In this document: piece by piece, positions 26,041 through 37,800 of the stretch
How the letters are laid out: every line of letters starts with the position of its first letter
Numbering within the stretch: the stretch's first letter is position 1
Origin: Paralichthys olivaceus
Lineage: Eukaryota > Chordata > Actinopteri > Pleuronectiformes > Paralichthyidae
DNA: 64,000 nucleotides
NCBI RefSeq assembly: GCF_024713975.1
Contig: NC_091098.1
Coordinates: 12,186,816-12,250,815, forward strand
Direction: 5' to 3'
The notes under the pieces: model-generated
Told to the model about the DNA's origin: nothing
Database searches by the model: none
What the model saw: only the letters and a program-made list of their open reading frames with translations
Program-made: the position numbers and the translations under genes

Positions 26041-26613
26041 GCTTTATTTTCTTCCCACCCGAGTTGGGCGAAGTCCCGCCTCTGCCTTGCCTCTGATTGG
26101 ACCAGGATTAGGCACGAATAGTGGTGATTGGCTACAAACAGGGGGAATATCGGGATAAGCCAATCAGAGGTGAGGTAGGGGCGGCTCTTCGCTCTCCTCG
26201 GGTGCGAGTTAATGACACCGTTTCCCAGCGCCTGGTTCTTCATGGCGCTGTTATCGTTTTAAAGGTGAGTCCAACTGTGTCTGCTCACGTTGTGTTGGGC
26301 TCCATCACCTCCAGGGAGCCAGCGGTGAGGCTGGAGTCTCTGGGCCCCGCAGAGGAAACCTAACGGCCGCCACCAGACCGAGCTGAGCGCCCACTGGAGA
26401 AAGCTATGGCTAGTGTTAGCCCGCTAGCTGAATGTGGAGTGAACCCACAGTAACTTTGGCTCTAACTTTGCTAACTAGCTCCCGCTGCGGCTCGGCACTG
26501 TTGTCAGTTATTTACCAGCACGTCAGCATCCAGTGATTCAACAGCACCGTGGTTATAAGCTCCGGGACATCTCTGTGGATTATAATGAGCCTGCGTGGTC
26601 AGAAAGGAATGCG
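26041..26613 (+). promoter_or_regulatory. Promoter and first exon region of ccdc30-like gene
   Basis: The region is CpG- and GC-richer than its surroundings. It carries three CCAAT boxes: inverted ATTGG at 26096-26100 and 26127-26131, and direct CCAAT at 26160-26164. The outer two sit in an exact 11-bp inverted repeat (26090-26100 and 26160-26170). Possible first-exon donors follow at 26263 (AAG|GTGAGT) and 26612 (GCGAG|TAAGT context). The position fits transcription to the right into ccdc30. The emp3-like gene starts leftwards about 1.4 kb away. Confidence 0.6.
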
Positions 26614-27058
26614 AGTAAGTGGCTGTTGTCCGACATAAAAACATTTGCTCCTCCTCGTCAGACATTTTGGGCAGAGAGCTCAGCTTGAATTTAAAGGTCT
26701 TTAACCCCCAAGAGGTGAAAGTCCTCGTTTATTGCTAAGAGAAGTAACGGTTGTCTGCACATCGTAAGAAAGCAGAGATGCTTTACTTGCTTTATGCACC
26801 AGTTTCAGGAAGACGCCTGCACAGGAGAGGAGCTGTTACTGTCCATCATGTTAATGCTTCATGATAACATTGCTGCAGATAGCGAGTCACCATGAAGCTT
26901 TGCATAGCCTCCGATGATGCAGTGTAGCTCATCTGCTCTTCGGGGTGTGTGCACTTGCTTGTGTAAACGGAGAAAGCTTCGGTCTGATCTCAATTCATGT
27001 GCCTGCAAGTCCTAACACGACCTGACAGCATTGTTTTAAAGTATGTTATGTTTTACAG

Positions 27059-27266
27059 GTGAACACGTGGACAGGGGGTGTTGTCATGGATGAGCTGCAA
27101 CAACAATGGGAGTGATGGAGAATGAGGACGTGCTGATCATCTTTGCAAATCGAGTCTGGTTCTGTGCAATACCATGTAGGCTGAGTTGTTTCCACCACTG
27201 AGGAAGAAGACCACCACTCACATGCAGCTTTCATAAACCTAACACAGGACCATGGATCATGAAGAG
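27059..27266 (+). other. ccdc30: ccdc30 exon with end of 5' UTR, uORFs and start codon
   Basis: The exon is bounded by TTTTACAG before 27059 and GAG|GTAACT after 27266. The chosen start, ATG at 27252, gives MDHEE and then splices in frame to the next exon. Two upstream ORFs precede it: a short one beginning MDELQQQWE (ATG at about 27086), and a 33-codon one from the ATG at about 27105. Confidence 0.6.
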
Positions 27267-30200
27267 GTAACTTTATTTAAGCTTTAATTTATTTACAGAT
27301 GTAACTGTTAAGATGCTTTCAACTGCAGTTGATTTTTGAATTAACTTGTGCACACTATTTCAATCCACACAAAGAAGTAACATTGTGTTATTAGTATTAT
27401 TATTATTGAACTCTTGTTCTCTTGTTTAGGTTTTTTTGCTAGGTATGGGGGATATGGCCAACACTGTTGTCAAAATGAAAATTCTCATATCAGTTGATAT
27501 CAATAACTACTGTGATAAAAATCGAATTTTTAGAAATTTAAAGACTGGATTTTCCCCCTAAGTAAAGGGTGTGGTTTTCAACTCCTTTTTGGGCAGAGAA
27601 TGACAAACACTTGATAAACAGCAAAACATTTTATAAATCTGAAGTAGATCAATCATGTGTAATACCTCCTTACTGTTCTTGCGCAATGTATAAGCAATAT
27701 ATTGATATGAATTGGATCTTTGTTATATAGCTATTTCTGAAAATTATACTGCGATAATCATTGATCTTGTTTTGTTGCCTAATCCTAGTTTCATTATTTG
27801 ACAATGGCAAGAGCACGCACCAGTTTGTGTCATGTTTAAGTACACCAGCGACAGGTGACCTGATCCGAGCTTGAGACAATATGTGGCATGTTGTTGGAGC
27901 TGTAATTGCTCCTGGAGTGGTCTAAATGCTCCATGGTGGGGCCTGCTCAGGTTACTAGCCCTACATGGCACAGTATTGAATTCAGTAACAGGTGTTTAGT
28001 GCTGGCATGCCTCACTGATGTTGTGTCCATCTCCTGTGTGTCACTCAAACAGATCAGTTTTCTGCGAGGCTGGCAGCCTTGATGTTGAACACTTCTGTCG
28101 ATGCTATAGTTTGCAGGATAGTTCTTTCATTGTTCAACAAAAGGAAGAAACAAATGTACAAAAAAACATTTTGTTTATGTTGCAGGTGTAATAGCGTGAC
28201 ATATTTGAACTAGAGTAGCACTCTGTGGCTCAACAGTCCCTTTTTAAATTCATTCAAGCTACACCAAATTTCAGATACTCATATATGGACCATATTTTTT
28301 TCCATCAGGATCTATGAATTATTTTAGGGAAAACTGTGAAAGTGTAGGAAAACACTTAAATCCTGGATCCACCCCAGATATGGATCTGCACTAAAATTGA
28401 GTGGGTTCTTCCCTGACCCATACCAAACAGAGAGGAGGGAAAACATAACCTCTGGCTTGGTGGTGGGAAAAACAAGCCTCTAGAAGAGTATGGAATTTTG
28501 TCGATAACTGAAGCAAGAGCTGAATAATCACTGTGCTATATAGTCACAGCTTTACAAAATAACAACAAGCAGCATGTCCAAGGCTACTCTTTTACAAGTT
28601 TAGTTTGTTGGTATTTCACCTCACAAGCTGCCACTTAGTTCTAGAGCTCAACATTGTCCTGATCAACATGATATCAGGTCCCATAACATTCACCCCCTCC
28701 TCTGGGTCCTCAGCCGCAGACGGAGCTGGACAAGATATCTCTGCGGCTTCAGGAGGATGGCTTGCCTCCGGCAGCCAGTGCGGAGGAGCGGCAGCGCCAT
28801 CTTTGGCAGCAGCTGCTCCGAGGTGAGGCGAAGCTCCGGTCAGTCACACAGGAGCTGCAGACCTTACGTACCCAGCAGGCCAATGAGATGAAGGAGGTGA
28901 GACACTTCAGTTACAGACCCCTTGACCTAATTTGTATGATTTAAGTTTCCCAACTGTCCAGTCTGACAAAGTATGCCCACATATTCCTTATTGAAATCTA
29001 ACTGCTATAGTTAATGACTGGACTACTTTTAAAATACTCTTATTGTTCTTTGAACTGAAGTCACTGATTCAATATTTTGTGATTTCTTACTGTTTGTCAG
29101 GTGGAGAGCTACGTTGCACATATTCGTGGTCTGTTGGAAGAGCGCGAGTGTCTGACTGCAGACTACGAAAGAGACAATGAACACTTGCGACAGGAGCTTC
29201 ACCAGATCAGACAGCAACAAGGTGAAATCAGAGCAGCTGAAGTTGCCATTCTTTGCTTTGGGTTGAAGCATTGCTGGGATCTCCAGAGCTTCTCAGCAGG
29301 ATATTCTAAAAAGCAGATTTTTATTAGCCATGAATGCTCCGATATCATCTGTGAGATAGAGTTTCCAGCTAATTAGTTGTTGTTCTGTCTGATCCTAAAT
29401 GTTTATTCCTCTGGCTGCCGCACCAACAACTGACAAGTGTAAACCTTTACTTCAGAGAGTCAGACCAAAGAGCTGGCGGAGATGCTGGCTCAAGAGGACC
29501 TAGTGGAGATAGGCTTGAGCAGCCCCAGTGAGCAGGTTGCTTACTTGCTGGTGGAGAGGGCCACGCTGCTGGAAAGGTTGGAGGCATCTGAGAGGAGACT
29601 GGAAAGTCAGAGCTTCAGTGGAAACTCAATGGATGGCCACCACCAGGTAAAGGACTGTCCTACATCATCAGGGGACTGTTCAACTTCCTCATGATATGTT
29701 ATTCATCGAAGGCTATCACATATAACCACTTGGAAATATTTTAATAATTTATATAGTATGAAAAGTTCTTTTTCACCATCACTGTCTTCAATCATAGAAC
29801 ATTTTCATACTGCATGGCTAACTATCTCAGGCAAATCCTGAGGCCTTGTAAACATGGTAAAGTGAGTCTCTGTTTTTCTATGGCACTAGGGACCGGAACA
29901 TATTCACCACATCATGGGGGAAGAGCTAAGGCAGCGGAGGGAGCATATACAGAAGAGCCTAGACATGACAAAGGTGAGTTGACTCTCACTGTGCTCTTGC
30001 TACAAGTCTCTATAACTCCTCAAAATGTTCAGTTTGAATAAAGTGTGTGAAGAAATACTAAGCTTTTTTCCAGTTATTACAAGGATAGTTTGTTAGTTAT
30101 TTACTGTTTGTTGTGATTCTTCACACACTGGTCTTTCCTCTTAGCAGTGCTCATCCCAGAGTCCGTGGAAGAAGCTGTTTGGGCTGCGTAGGTCTGGTCA

Positions 30201-31774
30201 GAGCAAGCACAATATTACCCCTGTAGGTTTCCACCTCACAGCGTTTACTAACTCAGTCACTAACACCAATATTGTGATCAAACGAGGGCATCACGGTTTA
30301 CAACTGGTTTTACTTTTTAAAATTCCACACTGATAATGTGCCTTGATATCTGCACTGCCACCATGATGCAGACAACCTCACTTGTCTCTGTAACATACCT
30401 ACCAATACAATTTTCTAACAACAGATGAATGTATAAAAATGGTGTATAGGCAGAACAGTAATGGCATGTCACAGGTAACAGCATGTGTACTTTTTGTCCC
30501 ACTGATGAGATTAGACTGTCCACTCACTGCCCTCGCTCCTCTCCAGGCCTGAAGCGATGCTGAATCACCACCTGAAAATGCATGTCTCTCACAACAGCAT
30601 GGGCCCCTTTTTTTCTCCCAGTTTTCTTTCCCGCTTTACTCCTCCCACTACAAACCACCCCTAACTAATTCTTAAACATCAGGCCCACAGTGAGGAGATT
30701 TCACAAGAGCGGAATGAGCGCCAGCGGCTGGAGCGGGACCTGGAGGAGGCGTCCAGGAGGCTAGCGATGGCTCATCAAGATATCCGTCGACTCACCAATG
30801 AGCTGGATGTCGCCAAAAACAGCAGCGTAGAGTCAAATGGTATGTTACAGACTTAACAGTATTGAGTATACTTTTTATTGATGTCTCTTAAGACTGAATA
30901 CACTTACAGTAAACAATTATCTCTTTATATTATTGCATGTAAGTGGTTAGAAGAAACACACATTATAGCACAGAGTTACTATGAATGTCACACGTGCAGC
31001 CCCAGTGTATCCATGTTGTTGCCTCCAACCTTTTAAAATATTTTGATTTCCACATACCGTTGTAAGACTACAGATTTTACAGTAATAGTTATTTTCTAAT
31101 CTTTCTAATGTTTGTGGAACTGGGGTGTTAATGTAGCCAACTGCAGGAAACGAAAGAACACAGGAGAAGTAAAGTTTTGAAAGACATTGATTAGTAGAGA
31201 GCATATTTTCTGCTTCATAGAATTTAAGATTTGCTTATAATCTCAGGGTCTGGGCTTCAGGGAATGGTCCAAGAAGTAGAAAACCTGAGGAGGGAAGTGG
31301 ACAAACTCAAACACTGTGGTGAGACAGACGTGGGTGTGATGTAAATTACTGCCAGACACACCACCTGAGTAGGAAATTGATTTACTATCACATGTCTCTC
31401 TCCATTGGCGATTCTATTCTTCTTCTTCTTCAAAAATATTTCCCCCTGTCTCCTATTTTGTTTTGTCTGAATCTTGGGCTGCATTCAGATCTGATGTTAC
31501 ATACAACTGTTATGTCACATTCCTAGTTTGGCAACAGATTTGTTTACAACAATGTCACATAATCAGACAGATGTAAGACTCGTCCATTAGAAAGTTGAAA
31601 TGCATAATGTGTTAAGTTGTTATGACTTTAAATCTCCTGCTTTTAACACTTCCAACATTCTTGACAAATTGACCACGTGCCTTTAACAACCTCTGTGCTC
31701 TATATGTGTTTGAGGTGTAAAAAGGCAAAACAAGAAAAACAAAAAGACATTTTTATGTTCAAAAGTTACACACT

Positions 31775-31844
<70 letters not shown>

Positions 31845-34800
31845 TGTTTTGTTCTCCACAGATTTGATGAAGCTGCAGCAAGCAAAGGAGGAATACGACA
31901 GACTAGATGCGGAGAACAGAGCTCTGAGGGAGAGAGTGCGCACCATAGAATTCAAGAAGAAAAATCTCCAGGGACAGGTAGATATTGCCTGAATTTATTT
32001 ACCATAATAAAACGTTTAAAACACAGAGAAGTTGTTGCAGCTGCTTGGTTTTGTTTGTTGTGTTTGTTCAGTTGCCAATAAATGATGCAGACCAAGAATT
32101 TGTAGCTGAGGAGGATCGAAAGGACAAGAGCATCAGCATGGAACCACAAAACAATCTGTCAGCCTCATCAGCTCAGGAAAAGGATAATATTCACAAACGG
32201 TTAATATATTACATCCTCAACTACTACAAACTATTTAAATTAGATTGTGATCCAGAGTATTCCCACTTCGTCTTTCTTATATCATCATTATTTGCCGATA
32301 GGTGTCATGAGGCGATGGAAGATGGGCTCGTGCAGGTCAGAGAGCTGCACCGGCAACTCCAGAGGCTACGCAAGCAACAGGAAGAGCTGGAGGAGAGGAA
32401 CGAGGAGCTGGAGGCCCTGCTGGGGGAGGCCCAGAATGCCAGCAAGGAGGAGAGTCATCGCCATGAGGCTGAACTGGAGGGGCTGCACAGGAGGGTAATG
32501 AGCAGCACTAAATCCTTGCTTAATTTCTTAATGTGACAAAAGATTACTCTCTAATCGCCGAGAAATGATCTGAACTGGTTTAACAGATCAAAAGCCTGGA
32601 GGCAGAGCTGAAGAAGCAAGACGCCCATGAAAAGCTGATGAGGAACGGAGATGAGGCCAAAACCACTGAGTCCTACCTACAGCTGGTAAGATTTGTGTTC
32701 TCCTGTGATTATTTCACAGTAGTGAGTCCAAAAAGAACAAGTAGAGCTCAACTCCCTCTGTCTGAAGGCTTTTAATGCCAATAGTTAAAATGTAAAATGA
32801 AGGAATTGTATACTATAATCAGCAAAAAAGAAAATACATGTGATTGAGACAGAGAATAGCTCTCTACATAAAAATGAAAGAGGTTATTTATGCATAGTTT
32901 TATTCTTGATTAGTGTTGGTTGTCTGCTAACTTTTAGTATTCCAAAACATAACTTGGATTGAAAAAAAAAACTTGTATTCTTCTATAATTTTTTATTTGA
33001 CTCAGTGTTATCTACTGTGTTTAACTTCCTTATTTACCATCAATTTATTGGTATTATTCAGTGGTCTTATTCTTTAGACTCTATTGTATCTCACATTTTA
33101 CTTCCTGGGTTTGATTGCCATCTTATTTTCCATTAGTTAATTTATTTTTATAACAGTTTTAATTGTATTTCTTCATGTCTTTTTATGAATATAAATTAAA
33201 TTCAGTGTTTTAAAGCACTTTGAGCTGCATTTCTTGAATGAAAGACACAAATAAAGTTTATAATTATTATTATTTTTATCATGACTAATACATTACAATT
33301 TAAATCTAACTATATAACCTAATCTCTGTTCCTGCCAAACAAAGAAAAATTGAATGCTAACATTTTAATATACTTCATCTTCCATGGCTCAATGCAACCT
33401 GTAAATACTTTGCACTCTTCTTTCATGCCGTGTGTGAAGCACTTAAGGGACAGTAGCCAGGAGAGATTGGCTCTGCTTGAGGCACGGCTGACCGAGGAGA
33501 AGGACTGGAGGAAACAGTTGGAGTTGGACCTCAGTGCTGCTCAGGCTGCACTCAAGAAAGACAAAGGGGTAAAAACAGAAACACATGTCTGCTGCATTAT
33601 CTGACAAAAATGAAATAACACAACACCTACACAAGTATGTGAGAAGTCTAGTCCTGATGCACAGTTGTTATTTTGAACCACACAGTTAACTATATGTGAT
33701 TCCTTCATTCTCTACACCAAAGGCTTTGCAGATAGGTGAGCGAGAGCTGAAGAAGCTGAGACTGGAGGTCAACAGCCTTCAGACCGAATGTCAACAAGGG
33801 AAAACGCTCATCAAGAGCCTCACACAAGTCAAAGGGGAAAAAGCAGTTCTGGAAGAAAAGGTTCATTCAATTTACAACACAGGACATATTATCTCTGAGT
33901 AGAAGTAAAAATACAAAAGTATAAAGAATGCACCACTTGAATGTCTATTTAACAAAATAGACAGGTGAAGTATAATATAAATAACCAAAAATGTGTCCAT
34001 GGTAATTGCTGACAAAGAATTTGCAATAAGCATAAAGGGAAAGGTCTCAGAAATACTACTGAATGCATCACTCTACTAAAATAAGTTTCTCTCCATTTTC
34101 CCTCTTGACTCTGTTCCTGTCAGTTGGCCCAGATGGAGCGCGCCCACAGCCGACTCCAGAGCGAGCTGGAGCACCGTAAAGACAATAACAGGACCCAGGA
34201 GGACCTGAAGGAAAACAGGCTTCAGGTGCAGCAGCTGCAGGAGCAGGCTGACCGACTGACTGCTGAACTCAGCAGCCTCCAGACAGCATACACCACTCTG
34301 AGGTCGGTGTCAGTCCTTAGTTCATCTGCAGTACACAGAACAACTTAGGCAGTAGCATTTCTGAGACCTGTCCCTTTATGCTACTCACAAAAATAAAAGC
34401 TGAATAAAAGAATGAATAAAAAAACAGTCAAGGCATAAAAATACAACTATTTCGATTTTACAGATTCAATCCTGTGGCAGGGGTGGGTATTGTCTTTAAG
34501 TATTCTCTGGGCTATCTGCACGTTCACATCACTTTTTATGCCTCAGCGCTGGTGACAGCTAGTGGCCGGCGGCATCATGTTGTCAGGTTGTCTGCCCATC
34601 TTTCTGTCCGTCCCATTCTTGTGAACATGATGTCTCAGGAACGCCTTGAGGGGTTTTCTTCAAAATTGGTACAAACATTCACTGGGACTCGGGGATGATC
34701 TGATTAGAATTTGGTAATTAAAGGTTGAGGTCACTGTGACCATACATTTTTGGTCTTGTGAATGTAACATCTCAGGAACACCTTGAAGAAATGTCTTCAA

Positions 34801-37800
34801 ATTTGTAACAAACATTCATTTGACTCACTGATGAACTGATCAAGAAGGTCAAAACATGTTTTTGGCCTCTTGAACATCATATCTCAGTTCTGCCTTTAAG
34901 GAATTTCTTCAAATTTTTTGACCAGTTGTCACTTGGACCAATAAATTCGAGTCCAAGGTCTCAGTGACCTCAAACAAGTTTGGAAAAATGTATGTACACT
35001 GAAATGGTTGGCAAAGGCTCCCAACCGCAGTGGGGAAGTGATTTGAGAACTGTAGAGCTACTCTAGCTTTATCTTTCTACACTGTTTTTTTTAATAAATG
35101 TAAACAGCCGCAACAAACCCACTGATGAATGACTGTGCATATTTTCTAGGGATGAAATGGTTTCTGAGCGGCGGCAGAGTGCAGAGCTCCAGGCCAAGCT
35201 GAGCTCCAGTGTTCAGGAGAAGCTGGCAGCTGAGGGAGAGAGAGAGAGACTGGAGCTCAAGACAGAGCGGCTCAACGAGCAGCTCAAGTGGTATCAAGAG
35301 CAGCTTGCCTCCACAAAGGAAGCACTTAGTAGCAGCCAGAAGCTTGAACTGCACACTGGTCATACTGAATCAAGACTAAGTCCAGTGGAGAGGACCATGG
35401 ATGAAAGCTTGGATCAGGTAATTGGATTTCAAGTTTTTTTGCTGGGGTATGTGAAATCATCTTGTCTGACTGTTGAGTTAGATAGATGTTCACGAATTAT
35501 AGAGGAGAGAGGATGTTCTTCAGCATTGCAGCTCAGTTTCAAAGTGATGCTGTCTGGCATTGATGTGTTTGAGTGAGGCACCAGATCCTCAGTGAGAAGA
35601 CATGTTTCTGTAGAAGATCAGTGTCGGCCTGCTGGTTAGGATCATATAGAATTCATTTATGTGTGTGTGGTGTTTGTAGCTTTCATGTCTGAAACAGGAG
35701 CTGAGTCATATGCAGACCAAGCTAGAGGATGAGCGGCAGCTGGCCCTCCAGCACCAACTGGCCCTGCAGGCTCAAGTCAAAGAAGCCCAGGCACACATCA
35801 AAGTACGTATTACACGTAACTGTTTTTTTCCCCTTGTCTTTATTCTAGAGCGGCTGTTCAGTCGATTGATTTAATGCTCAGACTATGTAATGCTCTCACT
35901 CAAAACCCTGCACTCGCACTCAAGTAGCCTATGCTTGTGTTTACATTTGCTCTGCTGGTGCACTCAGATATTTTTCTGCTTGGGCAGATTGCTTGTGCCT
36001 CAGCTCTTCTTCGTACAGGACCCTTAAAGAAGCAAAGCTAAGGCACCCGCATGAGGACAGGGCATTTTGATTTGTCAGCATCACACTTGATAGTCTATAG
36101 GTTGAAGAATTTTTACAAACTTGTTGCACAAAAAAAATCCAAGAGCAGAGGAGAATTCGCAGAGCACACACACGTGTACAGAAGCAGCGTGAGTGCGAGG
36201 AGAAGACATAGGAGAAGACATGCATAACACATTCTTATCAAACCCAACAGCCATGCGGTTTCTGTAATTCAATCTGAAAATCTAATTAGAGCAAAGCCTG
36301 TTCAGTATTTTGAATTTCATTTGTCTTTTCGTTACCTTACTTTTAAAATCACAGCAGCAACATTATACGATACTGAAGGGAGTATACAACTGACTATTGG
36401 TGATTTGGATAAAGTGACATTTATACGAATATATGTTTTAAACATTTCTAGCTTAGCCTGTAATAATAAATTCTGATGGTTATCACAAAAGCTTTAGGCC
36501 TCCAAACTGTTAGATTGGTCAGGATTAAAATTAAAAAAATTACACAGACACTTCAGGTTACCTTTACTGATCTGTAATCCCCTAAACCTTGTCTCCTATT
36601 TTCTTCTTCAGTCCCAGGACTCGGTGCTGAACCAGAAGGCAGAGGAGGCCAAACAGATGAAGCAGGACCTGCAGAGGGCTCAGAGCCTGTTCACCTCAGC
36701 AGAGAGAGAGCTGCGCTATGAGAAAGAGAGGAACATGGACCTGAAGAGACACAACACCCTGCTGGACCAGGAAAAACTCAAGGTTGGTGTTTAATTACGG
36801 TACACATGGAGGTTACCTCTTAATTACTCTCTTAGTTTCTCTCTCACCTCATGATGAATGTAAATGAACATGAAACTGTAACACCAACCTTAACAGAGAA
36901 GGAAAGTGCTGCTTAAAAACACTAACTGTTAAAATAGATGTGACAGTGGTGTTAGGCATCTGTTTGTGTTTTCATACTCGTACACACGTGTTCCCTGTAG
37001 CTTTCTGCAGAACTGAAGCAGGTCCAGACCAAGCTGGTGCAGGTCGAGCAGACTCTCCACGCTCAGTTAGCTCAGAGTGAACGTCAGCAGCAGAAAATAA
37101 GGGAGCTTGAGCTGGAACTGGCACGCAACTCCACAAATCGCAGCGCCACCACCAGTCTGCAGGAGGATCTGCAGGCTGAGAGGGCACGGCTCATCGCTGC
37201 TGACAAGAAGGTCAGTGCTGGAGAAAGTAATCAGTGCCCTGTGGTCCCAGGGTTATGGTATCTAGGATATTTTATCATCAAATAGATACAAATTTACCCT
37301 CCATCAACCTAATTTAACCACAGGGATCAACTATTCAATCATTTCAATCATTCATTTACAGAAGCCTACATTTTGAGCTCTAAATAGATGTGGTTACCAG
37401 TCTCTTGGCAGCAAAGGTTGTGACATGGCAAATGTTTCAATAAATATTATTCACTTCTTTGACCTGCATATTTCATGTACATTATCTGCATATGTTGCCC
37501 GTAAGTATTATTAATAATTTAATTGATTATTGAGAATAATCAGCAGAAAAGCGAGATAAGGGAGATAATTACTGATGTCATAGAAACATGGCACCTTTTA
37601 GAAATAGATGTTTGGAGCTCCTGTTCTGCTTGTCTCTGAGTGAATCGTGTGACTTTGATGCGACGGCAGGTGTTGGAGCTGCAGCAGCAGCTTAAAAATG
37701 CCCAGCACCAGCTGCGTGTGGAGGAAGCCCGGGCTGGTGAGAGCAGCCGCTTGGAGCGGGACAGCAGGGACCTGTCTGACACCTTGTCAGCCCTGAGAGC

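Noticed and set aside
30544-30660. Possible ccdc30 exon after CTCTCCAG at about 30540
   Set aside because: The phase required by the previous exon runs into TGA at once (GCCTGA), while skipping to 30683 keeps the frame.
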